A stretch of 64,000 nucleotides of DNA from Polyangium mundeleinium. GTDB lineage: Bacteria; Myxococcota_A; Polyangia; Polyangiales; Polyangiaceae. Every line of letters begins with the position of its first letter. Positions within the stretch are counted from its first letter, which is position 1. The stretch covers positions 310,001-374,000 of the forward strand of contig NZ_JAQNDO010000001.1 of NCBI RefSeq assembly GCF_028369105.1, written 5' to 3'. The notes beneath the pieces were generated by a model. That model did no database searches. It was given only the letters and a program-made list of their open reading frames with translations, and was not told the origin of the DNA. The position numbers and the translations under genes are program-made. This document shows positions 1-10,581 of this stretch, in pieces.

Positions 1-660
1 AATTTCGAGCCGCAACGAAAGCGAGCAAAATCACCCCGAGGCCGCGCCGTCCAGGAAGTCGGGACGGTACACGCCATCGAGGGAGAGCTCATCCGGGTCG
101 AGGTCGCCGACGACATTCTCATCGCGCGGCGCGCCGCGAGCTGTCTGCTCGCGCCGGCGGCGGGCGACGCCGTGCTCGTCGTGCTCCTGGAGAGCGGCGC
201 GGCGTACGTGCTCGCGGTGCTCGAGCGGGACGCCGAGGCGAGCTCGCGGATCGTCTTGGAAGGGGATGCCTCGATCGAGGCGCCTTCGGGCAAGGTGCGC
301 GTGCTCTCGCGCGAGGGCGTGGAGGTCGTGACCGAGCAGGAGATCAGCCTGATCGCCGGGCGCGCGACGATTCAAGCGGCCGACACCGCCGTGTCCGCCG
401 AGCGCCTCGGCGTCTTCAGCTCCGCGGTGCATGCCGAGGTCGGCGTGGTGAAGGTCGTGGCCGAGGCGCTCGATTCGATCGCGGATCGGATCTTCCAGAA
501 GGCGAAGCGCGTCTATCGGGTCGTGACCGAGCAGGACAACCTCCGCGCTGAGAGCATCGACCACGCGGCCAAGCGCACGCTGAGCATGCGCGCCGAGCAC
601 GCGATCGTGATGGCGAAGGAGCTCGTGAAGGTCGACGGCGAGCAGATCCACCTGGGGTGA
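1..660 (+). CDS. DUF3540 domain protein, type VI secretion accessory (5' end outside window)
   Basis: The frame is open from base 1 to a TGA at 658-660, giving at least 219 residues, so the start lies upstream or very near the edge. The N-terminal part is beta-rich (GTVHAIEGELIRVEVADD, then DAVLVVLLESGAAYVLAVLER). The C-terminal half carries the long amphipathic stretch usual in DUF3540 (AEALDSIADRIFQKAKRVYR ending KVDGEQIHLG). DUF3540 genes sit in type VI secretion effector-loading cassettes with DUF2169 and DUF4150 genes. Only 4 bp separate it from the PAAR-like gene behind it, which supports one operon. The exact role is unknown; a tip or effector adaptor is inference. Confidence 0.75.
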   Translation, partial: NFEPQRKRAKSPRGRAVQEVGTVHAIEGELIRVEVADDILIARRAASCLLAPAAGDAVLVVLLESGAAYVLAVLERDAEASSRIVLEGDASIEAPSGKVRVLSREGVEVVTEQEISLIAGRATIQAADTAVSAERLGVFSSAVHAEVGVVKVVAEALDSIADRIFQKAKRVYRVVTEQDNLRAESIDHAAKRTLSMRAEHAIVMAKELVKVDGEQIHLG

Positions 661-664
661 TGCC

Positions 665-1057
665 ATGTTCGCGAATACGCAGATGATGGGAATGGATCTC
701 GGGTTTCCCGACGTGTGCCTCACGCCCGTGCCCGCGCCCACGCCGATCCCTTATCCGAACATCGCTGTCGGGGTGATGGCCGTGTCGGCCTGTTACAAGG
801 TCCTCTTCACGTGCACGCCCTCGCACAACATGACCACGTGTATTCCCATGACGAATGGCGACAACGCCGGCGTGGCCATGGGCGTGGCGTCAGGGACGGT
901 GATGGGGCCGGCGCGGCACCTGACGGCCGCGTTCCGTGTCCTCGTGGGCGGAATGCCCGCCACACGCATGACCAGCATGGCCCTGCAGAATTCGACGAAT
1001 TGCCCCGGCATGCGGATCGTGCCGAGCCAGCCGAAGGTGCTGCTCCTCGCGCCGTGA
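665..1057 (+). CDS. DUF4150 / PAAR-like domain protein
   Basis: A 130-residue single-domain protein with the features of DUF4150, a PAAR-like spike-tip fold: PDVCLTPVPAPTPIPYPN near the N terminus, a Gly/Ala-rich central part (GDNAGVAMGVASGTVMGP) and a conserved end (FRVLVGGMPATRMTS, then NCPGM). PAAR-like proteins cap the VgrG spike of type VI systems and carry effectors. It has no C-terminal effector extension, so it would act as a bare tip or adaptor. It follows the DUF3540 gene by 4 bp and is the last gene of that operon in view; the next gene is convergent, 9 bp away. Confidence 0.8.
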   Translation: MFANTQMMGMDLGFPDVCLTPVPAPTPIPYPNIAVGVMAVSACYKVLFTCTPSHNMTTCIPMTNGDNAGVAMGVASGTVMGPARHLTAAFRVLVGGMPATRMTSMALQNSTNCPGMRIVPSQPKVLLLAP

Positions 1058-1066
1058 GGCGTGGGA

Positions 1067-1558
1067 TCAGGGCTTCTTGACGCGCGGGGCGCCGTCGGGC
1101 GCGAAATCACCCTCGATCAGGATGCCCGCGCCTTCGGCCTTGTACGAGCCGCCTTCGAGGACCTGCCGCCCTTCCGTCGTCACCGAGAACGTGCCCGCCC
1201 AGCCCTGGCCGTCGTGGTTCTGCGCGCTGAGCCGGAACCAGGCTTCGCCCTTCGGGCCCGATGCTTTCGCGAGCACCGTCACGTTGTCCTGACCCTGCAT
1301 CGCGCGGACGAAGTCGCGACGGAGGGTCTTCGTCACGGCCAGCGAGACCGAGACCGGGCTCCCGAGCGCTGCCGCCACGGCCGGATCCTTCTCCACGAGC
1401 TCGACCGTCCGGGTGATCGGCGGCGCCGAGACCGTCCAGAGGTGCTTGCCCACGCACGAGGACAGGACGAGCGCGAAGAGAAGGACCACGCCGAGGGTGA
1501 CCATGACCTTGCCGGCAGACGACTTCGCAGGCTGGCGGACAGGCTGCATGCCGTCCAT
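1067..1558 (-). CDS. Coa1/Tim21-like membrane-anchored protein
   Basis: A 163-residue protein with one hydrophobic segment at about residues 16-34 that ends in LSSC, so it is either a membrane anchor or a lipoprotein signal. A soluble domain follows with the pattern of the cytochrome-oxidase-assembly Coa1 family: ELVEKDPAVAAALGSPVSVS, then SGPKGEAWFRLSAQN and a terminal GDFAPDG. An alternative ATG three codons in (MQPV) is equally plausible. Bacterial members of this fold are mostly of unknown function, and no oxidase genes lie nearby, so a role in oxidase assembly is not supported by context. It converges on the PAAR-like gene. Confidence 0.55.
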   Translation of the reverse strand: MDGMQPVRQPAKSSAGKVMVTLGVVLLFALVLSSCVGKHLWTVSAPPITRTVELVEKDPAVAAALGSPVSVSLAVTKTLRRDFVRAMQGQDNVTVLAKASGPKGEAWFRLSAQNHDGQGWAGTFSVTTEGRQVLEGGSYKAEGAGILIEGDFAPDGAPRVKKP

Positions 1559-1844
1559 GAAAGGCGCGCTGGCGAGTCGGTGTCAAGCGCCCTCGACGTG
1601 CGCCCCAGGACCGGACATTCTCGGTCCCATCCAGGGGGTCAATTTCGTTGCCATTCCAGGTTGGATCCCGTAATGATCGAATCCACCGAGCGTTGACGTC
1701 CGCAGCGCCCGGCCACAATCGAATGCAGCACCCGCGGGGCTGGGAGACCTTGCCCCGATAGCGCCTCTCCGGGGGCGCACGCCTCTTCGGAGGCTATTTC
1801 GCCAGGCAATGCCTGAACACGGACGAACTTGAAAGGCGGCCCTC

Positions 1845-2963
1845 ATGAGCGCCCTCGCTCTTGCATGGCCAGCCGCCCCGGGCGGCGGGCCGAGCGCTTT
1901 TCTTTGCGACGAATTCCTGGCCCCGCGCGAAAGGTCGCCGCGCGGGCCGATCGAGCCCGCGTGCGTGGAGATCACCACGCGCCTCGATCGCGCCCTCGAA
2001 GCGAGAGAGAGCCGCCTCCCGGATCTCGCCCTCTGCTTCGAGGAGTCCGCCCGGAGCGCGTCGCTCCTGGGTCGCCTGATCGACGCGCGGCGCCTCTACC
2101 GCGCGTCGATCGCGCTGCTCGCTTCGTCGTTTGATCGAAATGGGGATCTCACGGCGCTCGCCCTCGCGCTCCGCGCTGCGCTTGGCCTCGGTCGAATCGA
2201 AGGGTCCCTCGGACACGACGACGAGGCGCTTTTCTTATTCGAAAAACTCGCGGCCTTGCCGCTCGGCGGCTCGCTCGAAGCGGGTCCGCTCGTGGTGACG
2301 CCCGCGCGATGGGCCGAGGTGCGGGCGTTTGCGCCTCTGCTCGGGCCGAAGCTCGCGGCCGAGGCGATCGCCGCGGCGCTGGAGACGTTGATCACTGGCG
2401 CGCGGTACGACGTGGCCCTCGCCGTCGCCCGCGTTCGCGAGACGAACGATTCCCCCGCGCTCGACGCCTTCCGCCGCGAGGCGACGGCGACGGCGCTCGG
2501 TCGTATGGGCCTCTTTGGCGAGGCGCTCGTGTTTCTCGCGTCGGCCATCGCGCGCGAGCCTTTGCCCACGCGCCCGATCTTCGAGCAGAAGCGGGCCGAG
2601 GTGCTCGCGGCCTCGGGGCAGCTCGACGCGGCGCGGGCGCGCTCCTCGTTCGTCGTGGAGGCCCTCGAAGACCGCTTCCGAGCCTCTCCCGCGTCGCTCG
2701 ACGATCTCGCGCTCGCGGCGCGCGCCTTGCGCCTCCTCGCGATGCTCGGCCAGGTCCCCGCTTCGTTTGCCGTGCGCGCGTTCGAACTCGCGGGCCTGCT
2801 CGGCGACGTGCCGCTCGAAGCCGAGCTCGCGTTGCGGGTCGTCGCGAGCGACGCGTCCCGCGCCATGCGCGAGCGCGCGGCGAACGTGGCCGTGTCCCTC
2901 GTCGGGCACCACGCGCCTTCGTTTGCCGGGCTCCGCGATCGATTGTGTTCGATCGCGGCGTGA
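1845..2963 (+). CDS. hypothetical helical-repeat (TPR-like) protein
   Basis: A 372-residue, Ala/Leu/Arg-rich protein made almost entirely of predicted amphipathic helices, for example [20 protein letters not shown] and [20 protein letters not shown], as in degenerate TPR solenoids. There is no signal peptide or membrane segment. The ATG is preceded by a purine-rich AAAGGCGG about 7 bases upstream. It stands alone, with 286 bp of non-coding DNA before it. cysD follows after about 100 bp, probably from its own promoter. Function is not recognisable; a scaffold or protein-interaction role is a guess from the repeats. Confidence 0.65.
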   Translation: MSALALAWPAAPGGGPSAFLCDEFLAPRERSPRGPIEPACVEITTRLDRALEARESRLPDLALCFEESARSASLLGRLIDARRLYRASIALLASSFDRNGDLTALALALRAALGLGRIEGSLGHDDEALFLFEKLAALPLGGSLEAGPLVVTPARWAEVRAFAPLLGPKLAAEAIAAALETLITGARYDVALAVARVRETNDSPALDAFRREATATALGRMGLFGEALVFLASAIAREPLPTRPIFEQKRAEVLAASGQLDAARARSSFVVEALEDRFRASPASLDDLALAARALRLLAMLGQVPASFAVRAFELAGLLGDVPLEAELALRVVASDASRAMRERAANVAVSLVGHHAPSFAGLRDRLCSIAA

Positions 2964-2992
2964 GCGGGCTTGCCGCGCGGGGCTCGACGCCC

Positions 2993-3021
2993 TTGACAGA
3001 CGCCGTGTTCGCGCGATGTTC
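2993..3021 (+). promoter_or_regulatory. candidate sigma70-type promoter of cysD-cysNC
   Basis: A perfect TTGACA lies at 2993-2998. A 17-base spacer leads to ATGTTC at 3016-3021, a poor -10 match. If used, transcription would begin near 3028 and the coding start at 3064 would be preferred over the ATG at 3016, which would lie inside the promoter. Confidence 0.35.
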
Positions 3022-3063
3022 TGCTCCGACGCTCGGGCCTTGACCCAGCGCGTCGAGACCAGC

Positions 3064-3975
3064 ATGGCCCAGGGAAAGCTCACGCACCTCAAGATGCTCG
3101 AGGCCGAGAGCATCCACATTCTTCGCGAGGTCGTCGCGTGCTTCGAGCGACCCGTGATGCTCTACTCGATCGGCAAGGACAGCACGGTCCTCTTGCACCT
3201 CGCGCGGAAGGCGTTCCACCCCGCGAAGCTCCCGTTTCCGCTGCTCCACGTGGACACGACGTGGAAGTTCCGGGACATGTACGCCTATCGCGACGGCTAC
3301 GTGAAGGGCGAGCTCGGGGTGGATCTCCTCGTGTACACGAACGAGGAGGGGCGGCGGGCCGGCGTGGGTCCGATCACGCACGGGAGCAAGGTGCACACCG
3401 ACGTGATGAAGACGCAGGCGCTCAAGCTTGCGCTCGACAAATACGGGTTCGACGCGGCGTTCGGGGGCGCGCGGCGCGACGAGGAGAAATCACGCGCGAA
3501 GGAGCGTGTGTTTTCGTTTCGCGACAAGAACCACCGCTGGGACCCGAAGAACCAGCGGCCGGAGCTCTGGAACCTCTACAATACGGAGGTCCACAAGGGC
3601 GAGAGCATCCGGGTGTTTCCGCTGTCGAACTGGACCGAGCTCGACGTCTGGCAATACATCCACCAGGAAAAACTGCCGATCGTGCCGCTATATTTCGCGG
3701 CGCCGCGGCCGGTGGTGGAGCGCGACGGCGTGCTGCTCATGGTGGACGACGAGCGGCTGCCGCTGCGGCCGGGCGAGGTGCCGATGACGAAAAAGGTCCG
3801 GTTCCGGACGCTCGGCTGTTATCCGCTCTCGGGCGCGATCGAGAGTGAGGCGACGACGTTGCCCGAGATCATCCAGGAGATGCTCCTCGCGAGGCAGAGC
3901 GAGCGCCAGGGCCGGCTCATCGATTTCGATCAGTCGGGGAGCATGGAAGAAAAGAAGCGCGAAGGGTACTTCTGA
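3064..3975 (+). CDS. cysD: sulfate adenylyltransferase subunit 2
   Basis: The small subunit of ATP sulfurylase, which makes adenosine 5'-phosphosulfate from ATP and sulfate in the cytoplasm. The 303-residue product matches the family length. It shows the PP-loop ATP pyrophosphatase motif ([19 protein letters not shown]), the conserved [20 protein letters not shown] block, and the [10 protein letters not shown] and [10 protein letters not shown] signatures, ending in KKREGYF. The ATG at 3064 gives the conserved N terminus ([13 protein letters not shown]); an in-frame ATG at 3016 would add 16 unconserved residues. cysNC starts one base after its stop, so the two subunits are translated together. 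Confidence 0.96.
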   Translation: MAQGKLTHLKMLEAESIHILREVVACFERPVMLYSIGKDSTVLLHLARKAFHPAKLPFPLLHVDTTWKFRDMYAYRDGYVKGELGVDLLVYTNEEGRRAGVGPITHGSKVHTDVMKTQALKLALDKYGFDAAFGGARRDEEKSRAKERVFSFRDKNHRWDPKNQRPELWNLYNTEVHKGESIRVFPLSNWTELDVWQYIHQEKLPIVPLYFAAPRPVVERDGVLLMVDDERLPLRPGEVPMTKKVRFRTLGCYPLSGAIESEATTLPEIIQEMLLARQSERQGRLIDFDQSGSMEEKKREGYF

Positions 3976-3976
3976 G

Positions 3977-5896
3977 ATGAGCCACGAAGAAGACCTCGCC
4001 CATACCGATATCGAGGCCTACCTCGCGCGGAACGAGCGGAAGGAGCTTTTGCGCTTCCTTACGTGCGGGAACGTAGACGACGGCAAGAGCACGCTGATCG
4101 GCAGGCTGCTGCACGATACGAAGGGCATTTACGAGGACCAGCTCGCGGCCGTCGCCAAGGACAGCAAGGTCTTCGGCACGCAGGGCGGCGCGCTCGACCT
4201 CGCGCTGCTCGTCGACGGGCTGAAGAGCGAGCGCGAGCAGGGGATCACGATCGACGTCGCGTATCGGTATTTTTCGACGTCGCGGCGCAAGTACATCATC
4301 GCGGATACGCCGGGCCACGAGCAATACACGCGCAACATGGCCACGGGCGCGAGCACGGCCGAGCTCGCGGTGATCCTGATCGACGCGCGCAAGGGCGTGA
4401 CGACGCAGACGAAGCGTCACGCGTTCCTCACGAGCCTGCTCGGGATTCGCAAGGTCGTGGTGGCCGTGAACAAGATGGATCTCGTCGGGTATTCGCGGGA
4501 GGTCTTCGAGGAGATCCGGCGCGCCTACCTCGATTTCGCGGCGCTCTTGCCGGACCGGCATCACTGGTTCCTCCCGATGAGCGCGCTCGCGGGGGACAAC
4601 GTGGTCGAGAAGAGCGCGGCCATGCCCTGGTTCGAGGGGGAGCCGCTGCTCGAATTGCTGGATACGGTGCCGCTCGACGAGGCGTCGAACACGGTGGACC
4701 TGCGCTTCCCCGTGCAATACGTGAACCGGCCGAGCCAGGAGTTCCGGGGATTTGCCGGGACGATCGCGTCGGGGGCGGTGCGGGTCGGCGACGAGGTGGT
4801 CTCGCTCCCGTCCGGGCGGACGAGCAAGGTCGCGCGGATCGTGGCGTGGGAGGGTGATCTCGCGGAGGCCGCGGCGCCGATGTCGGTGACGTTGACGCTC
4901 GAAGGCGAGATCGACGCGAGCCGTGGAGATGTCTTGTGTCACGCGGACAATCGGCCCCAGATTTCGACGCGCGTGCTCGCGATGCTCGTGTGGATGGACG
5001 AGCGGCCGATGGTGCCGGGGCGCGAATACTGGATCAAGCACGGGCCCTTGCGCACGCCGGGCAGCGTGACGCGGATCGTGCACCGCGTGGACGTGAACAC
5101 GCTGGAGAAGAGCGACGCGCCGGCGCTCGCGTTGAACGAGATTGGGCGCGTGGAGCTACGCACGAGCCGGCCGCTTCTGTTCGACGCGTACACGAAGAAC
5201 CGGGCGACGGGCGCGTTCGTCGTGATCGACCGCGTGACGAATGGAACCGTCGGCGCGGGGATGATCGTCGAGAGCGGGGAAGGGCGCTGGGACGATCCGG
5301 CGCAAGGCAGGCTCACGCGGGCGGAGAGCGCGGTCACGGGCGAGGAGCGGGAAAAACGGTATGGGCAGCAGCCCACGACGATCCTGATCACGGGGCTCGC
5401 GGGGTCCGGAAAAACCAGCGTGGCGCGGGAGGTCGAGCGCAGGCTTTTTGATCTCGGCCGCGCGGTGGTGGCGATCGACGGGCAATCGATGCGGCACGGG
5501 ATGAACCGGGACCTCGGCTTCTCCGCGTCGGACCGCTCGGAGAACCTGCGCCGCTCGATGGAGGTCGCGAAGCTCCTGAACGACGCGGGCCTGCTTTGCG
5601 TGGCGTCGCTGGTCGCGCCGGAGGACGCGGTACGGCAGCGCGCGCGAGAGCTCGTGGGCCCGGAGCGGTTTTTCCTGGTGCACCTCGCCGCGCCGCTCGA
5701 ATGGTGCCGCGAGGTCGATCGGAGCGGGATTTATCGGGATGCCGCCGCGGGCAACGTGTCGAACGTGCCGGGGCTCGATTTCCGGTACGAGCCGCCCGAG
5801 GATGCGGACCTCGTGCTGCCGAGCCATGAGTTGAGCGTGGCGGAATGCGCCGAGCGAATCGTGCGGGAGCTCGAGCGGCGAGGGCGCATCGTGTAG
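3977..5896 (+). CDS. cysNC: bifunctional sulfate adenylyltransferase subunit 1 / adenylylsulfate kinase
   Basis: A 639-residue fusion. Residues about 25-450 are the CysN GTPase, which drives ATP sulfurylase: P-loop GNVDDGKSTLIGRLL, switch motif DTPGHEQYTRNM, base-specificity NKMD, then EF-Tu-like barrels. Residues about 470-639 are adenylylsulfate kinase CysC, making PAPS: P-loop GLAGSGKTS and the lid/substrate motif RSENLRR. The start is one base after the cysD stop. CysNC fusions are common in proteobacteria. With cysD it forms a complete sulfate-to-PAPS module; no reductase or sulfotransferase is in view, so the fate of PAPS (assimilation or sulfation) is open. Confidence 0.95.
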   Translation: MSHEEDLAHTDIEAYLARNERKELLRFLTCGNVDDGKSTLIGRLLHDTKGIYEDQLAAVAKDSKVFGTQGGALDLALLVDGLKSEREQGITIDVAYRYFSTSRRKYIIADTPGHEQYTRNMATGASTAELAVILIDARKGVTTQTKRHAFLTSLLGIRKVVVAVNKMDLVGYSREVFEEIRRAYLDFAALLPDRHHWFLPMSALAGDNVVEKSAAMPWFEGEPLLELLDTVPLDEASNTVDLRFPVQYVNRPSQEFRGFAGTIASGAVRVGDEVVSLPSGRTSKVARIVAWEGDLAEAAAPMSVTLTLEGEIDASRGDVLCHADNRPQISTRVLAMLVWMDERPMVPGREYWIKHGPLRTPGSVTRIVHRVDVNTLEKSDAPALALNEIGRVELRTSRPLLFDAYTKNRATGAFVVIDRVTNGTVGAGMIVESGEGRWDDPAQGRLTRAESAVTGEEREKRYGQQPTTILITGLAGSGKTSVAREVERRLFDLGRAVVAIDGQSMRHGMNRDLGFSASDRSENLRRSMEVAKLLNDAGLLCVASLVAPEDAVRQRARELVGPERFFLVHLAAPLEWCREVDRSGIYRDAAAGNVSNVPGLDFRYEPPEDADLVLPSHELSVAECAERIVRELERRGRIV

Positions 5897-5954
5897 GTGC
5901 GTGGCACCACGTCGTCGGCGTTGACAGGCCTTGGGAATGTGTTCCGATGGCGTC

Positions 5955-7502
<1,548 letters not shown>

Positions 7503-7556
7503 ACACGCGCTCCGGCTGCTCGCCAGCGGACCTCGTTCGCCTTATACACACGCCCC

Positions 7557-8450
7557 ATGTCGACCGCCGTCCTCGTCTCCTGCCACGGCACCGTCTCCCG
7601 CACCGCCGACATCCCCGCGTTCCTGAACAACATCCGCCGGGGCCGCCCGACGCCGCCCGAGCTCCTCGCGGAGGTCACGCATCGGTTCGAGGCGATCGGC
7701 GGCTCGCCGCTCATGGCCATCACCGACGCGCAGGCGCGCGCGCTCGAAGCGCGGATCGGCATTCCGGTGGTCGTGTCGGGCCGGCTCTGGCATCCGTATC
7801 CGACCGAGGTCCTGCCTGGGCTCGTCGCGAAGGGCGTGCGGGCGCTCGTGTCGCTCCCGCTCGCGCCACAATCGGTCGACGTGTATCACGGGCCCGTCCG
7901 CGAGGCCGCCGCGAGCCATCCGGAGCTTTCCATCCGCGCGGTGCCCGCCTGGGGGATGGAGCCCGCGCTGATCGACGCGTTCGTCGAGACGATCGACGAG
8001 GCGCTCGCCGCCGTGCCCGAGGCGGAGCGGACGGCGGTGCCGATCGTCCTCTCGGCGCACAGCCTGCCGCGCCGGGTGATCGCCATGGGGGACAAGTACG
8101 AAGCACAATTCCGCGAAATGGCCGGCGCCGTGGCGGCGCGGCTCGAAGCACGTGGTTTTTCCACGCGTATCGCCTTCCAGAGCCAGGGCGCGAGCGCCGA
8201 GCCGTGGCTCGGGCCGGACCTCGCCGAGACGTTTGCCGCTCTCAGAGCCCAAGGTGCGAACGCGGTGCTCGTCGCGCCGATCGGGTTTCTCGCCGAGCAC
8301 GTGGAGACGCTCTACGACCTCGACATCGAGGCGCCGACGATCGCCGCGAAGGCGGGGCTCGGGCGGTTCTACCGGGCCAAGGCGGTGTGCGACCGGCCGC
8401 GTTTCGTCGACGCGATCGAGGCCGTCGTGCGGCGGGAGCTCGACCGGTAG
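7557..8450 (+). CDS. hemH: ferrochelatase
   Basis: A 297-residue enzyme inserting ferrous iron into porphyrin at the end of heme synthesis. Key features: N-terminal ISCHG-like start (VLVSCHGTVSRTADIPAFLN), FLNNIRRG, the SAHSLP block with the metal-binding His, and the C-terminal GFLAEHVETLYDLDIE with the conserved His and Glu. Cytoplasmic or membrane-peripheral. Whether the substrate is protoporphyrin or coproporphyrin cannot be read from sequence here. No other heme gene is near. TATACA at 7543-7548 lies only 8 bases before the ATG and no ribosome binding site is visible, so the transcript may be leaderless. Confidence 0.9.
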   Translation: MSTAVLVSCHGTVSRTADIPAFLNNIRRGRPTPPELLAEVTHRFEAIGGSPLMAITDAQARALEARIGIPVVVSGRLWHPYPTEVLPGLVAKGVRALVSLPLAPQSVDVYHGPVREAAASHPELSIRAVPAWGMEPALIDAFVETIDEALAAVPEAERTAVPIVLSAHSLPRRVIAMGDKYEAQFREMAGAVAARLEARGFSTRIAFQSQGASAEPWLGPDLAETFAALRAQGANAVLVAPIGFLAEHVETLYDLDIEAPTIAAKAGLGRFYRAKAVCDRPRFVDAIEAVVRRELDR

Positions 8451-8588
8451 GGTTTGGCGGCGACAGCCACCCGGAAAATGTACCTGACGAACGGCATGGA
8501 ACTTTGCATGCCTCCGTGCTGCAAGGGCTTGTCCCGCGTGCGGCTTCGCTGGTAGTTCTCGATCTGTCACGATCGGAGGCCCGCACAG

Positions 8589-9188
8589 ATGGAACGCGAA
8601 CGAACGTCCCTCTTCGCGCGTCGCGCCCTCGCGCTTCTCGGAGGCGCGGCCCTTGTCGGCACGACCTTGCTCGGACCCGAAGCCGCCGCCGGAGGCTCGG
8701 CGCCGCCCGACATTCGGGTGGTCGAGGTGAAAGGCAGCGACACGCCGAAGGTCGTGGCGAAGGCCGTGATCGATCAGCCGCCCGAGAAGGTGTGGCAGGT
8801 GGTCTCGGAGTGCGCGAGCTACAAGAAGCGCATGCCGCGCATCGAGGCGTCGAAGCTCGTCAAGCAGGACGGGAACAAGCACACCTGCGAGGTGACGATC
8901 GCGATGCCCTTCCCGCTCTCGAACCTGACGGCCGTGACCGAGGCCGTGCACGAGGTGAGCGACAAGGGGATGTCGCGGCGCTGGAAGCTCTTGCGCGGCG
9001 ACTACAAGTTCAACGAGGGGAGCTGGGAGGTGAAGCCCCACGACGGCGGCAAGAAGAGCCTCCTCGTGTACACGGTGCACGCCGAGCCGAACACCGCCCT
9101 TCCCGGCTGGATCCGCGAAGCCGCACAGAAGAAGGCGATCCCGGAGCTGTTCGAGCGCGTCGGGGACGAAGCGGCGAAGCTGAAGTGA
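8589..9188 (+). CDS. SRPBCC/START-like domain exported protein
   Basis: A 199-residue protein with a signal peptide (basic start, then RRALALLGGAALVGTTLLG). The mature domain, about residues 45-199, has the helix-grip order of polyketide-cyclase/START-type proteins: a first strand VVAKAVIDQPPEKVWQVVSE, repeated strands, LLVYTVHAEPNTALPGWI, and a long C-terminal helix AAQKKAIPELFERV. Such domains bind lipids or other hydrophobic ligands; the ligand here is unknown and the location is probably periplasmic. It stands alone after ferrochelatase, separated by 138 bp, and is followed directly by the tandem hairpin repeats. Confidence 0.7.
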   Translation: MERERTSLFARRALALLGGAALVGTTLLGPEAAAGGSAPPDIRVVEVKGSDTPKVVAKAVIDQPPEKVWQVVSECASYKKRMPRIEASKLVKQDGNKHTCEVTIAMPFPLSNLTAVTEAVHEVSDKGMSRRWKLLRGDYKFNEGSWEVKPHDGGKKSLLVYTVHAEPNTALPGWIREAAQKKAIPELFERVGDEAAKLK

Positions 9189-9209
9189 GCGTTGGGGGTA
9201 CGGTAGGCA

Positions 9210-9317
9210 AACCGGGGGTTTGGGGGGCAGAGCGCAGCGTTAGCTGCGTGAGCCCCCCATCGCGAACCGGGAGTTTGGGGGGCAGAGCGCAGCGTTAGCT
9301 GCGTGAGCCCCCCATCG
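9210..9317. repeat. two tandem copies of a 53-bp palindromic element (55-bp period)
   Basis: The copies at 9210-9262 and 9265-9317 differ at one position. Each holds a nested palindrome: an outer GGGGGGC/GCCCCCC stem and an inner CGCAGC-GTTA-GCTGCG hairpin. The pair lies between convergent genes, so it can act as a bidirectional terminator. The minus-strand gene at 9295-10239 takes its last codons and its TAA stop from copy 2, and copy 1 carries the same TAA. The design (outer G-run stem, 3-4-base spacer, inner 6-bp stem) recurs at 29863-29914. Confidence 0.85.
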
Positions 9318-10239
9318 TGGAAGGCGCGAGAAGGGCGCATCGGCCGAGCAAACCTCGCTTCGGGTCGTGCAGCGCATCGCGCTCCGGCACGTCGTCTGCG
9401 GGGGCGAGCGCGAGGAAGCGGCGTTCTTCCAGGCGCAAGAGCGCCGTGTCGAGCGCGCTGCGTGATACCTCCGGCATGTGTGCGCGCAGCGCCGAGAGCG
9501 GAATGCCGCCGGAGGCGCGGTCGTCCGACTCCAGCGTGCCCATGGCGTCGAGGATCCTCGCTTCGGCGTAGGCCTCGGGGCCGAGCTGGCGCAACGAGAC
9601 CACGCGCTCGATGTGCGACGCGAGCACCTCGAGGTCCGCGTCCTCCATCGTCCACACGAGGTCCGCGAGCGCGCGCGCCGTGCTCCGCGCATGCGAGGCC
9701 GCCGGGTTCGGCGCCGTGCGCTTCATGGAGAGGCGCGCGACAAACTGCTGCACACGTCCCCAGATCGAAGGCGAGGAGACCGGCGGCTCCTCGGAGGCCG
9801 GGACCGGGGTTTCGTCCCAGGAGGTCGCGGGTTCGTCCGCGCACATCGAGGTTTCCCAGCCGAGGTCGGCCCATGGGCCCGGGGCCCGGGGCTCGCCGAG
9901 GTGGGTAAAGCGTGCCGAGGGTAACGTCTTCCGATCGGACCGTATTGACAATTCGGCGAGGGCAGCGAGCGCCGCGTCGTCATCGTCGGAGTCGGCGAAC
10001 GCCGCGGGGAGGACCGGCTCGGCGGGTTCGTCGTCGTCCCAGGCTTCCGCGTCGCCTCCGTATCGACCTTCTTCGTGCCCGAGCAGCGCAATCTCCCGTT
10101 CGTCCGGGCTCATGGCGCGGGTCGCGGGGCCGTCGCTCGACGCGACTTCGTCGGCGAAGAGCCCTTCCATCGCGCGCTTCGTGGGTGCGTCGTGGCGGGT
10201 GTCGGGCGACTCGTCGTGGAGGAAGGGGTCGATGGTCAT
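9295..10239 (-). CDS. hypothetical acidic protein with possible winged-helix C terminus
   Basis: A 314-residue protein of unknown function. The first half is acidic and low in complexity (AEAWDDDEPAEP, DSDDDDAALAAL). The C-terminal part is structured, with AHSIERVVSLRQLG-type helices followed by PLSALRAHMPEVSRSALDTA and RLEERRFLALAP, the spacing of a helix-turn-helix with a wing. No signal peptide. The end is unusual: the last residues (MGGSRS) and the stop codon are supplied by a palindromic repeat copy, so the original C terminus may have been replaced. Upstream is a 342-bp non-coding stretch. Confidence 0.6.
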   Translation of the reverse strand: MTIDPFLHDESPDTRHDAPTKRAMEGLFADEVASSDGPATRAMSPDEREIALLGHEEGRYGGDAEAWDDDEPAEPVLPAAFADSDDDDAALAALAELSIRSDRKTLPSARFTHLGEPRAPGPWADLGWETSMCADEPATSWDETPVPASEEPPVSSPSIWGRVQQFVARLSMKRTAPNPAASHARSTARALADLVWTMEDADLEVLASHIERVVSLRQLGPEAYAEARILDAMGTLESDDRASGGIPLSALRAHMPEVSRSALDTALLRLEERRFLALAPADDVPERDALHDPKRGLLGRCALLAPSTMGGSRS

Positions 10240-10581
10240 GGCGTCGTACAGCGAGTTGGACGGGGCAAACCCCAGGAAGGTTTCACTGTCCCAAAGGCCG
10301 AGGCAACGAGACTCTTTCCGGCGTATGCACTTTTTGGTTTGGCCAGGTGCACAGAGCCGAGTTGATCGTGACCAGGGCGGTAGGACGGATCCGCCCTCCT
10401 GGGGCTTGCTCCTAAGGGAGGCCGGGCCGGCATGCGCCGATCAGACCTCCCCTGCTTTCCTACATGTGTTGAGAAGGCCATTCGTCCGAACGAAAGCGAC
10501 GAGGCCGTTTTTTTTTTCGACGCGCGTGGGTTTCGTGCTCCAAACCACAGCGCGGTCGTGGGGCGGGAGGAGTAGGGAGAA
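10240..10581. other. 342-bp non-coding stretch
   Basis: No convincing gene is seen. It holds the upstream region of the minus-strand gene at 9295-10239, a 7-bp inverted repeat (10374-10380 with 10391-10397) and a T10 run at 10508-10517. The T run is not preceded by a hairpin, so it is not called a terminator. Confidence 0.5.

Noticed and set aside
10508-10517. T10 run as a rho-independent terminator
   Set aside because: No hairpin precedes it on the plus strand, and on the minus strand it is an A-run downstream of the lipoprotein gene.
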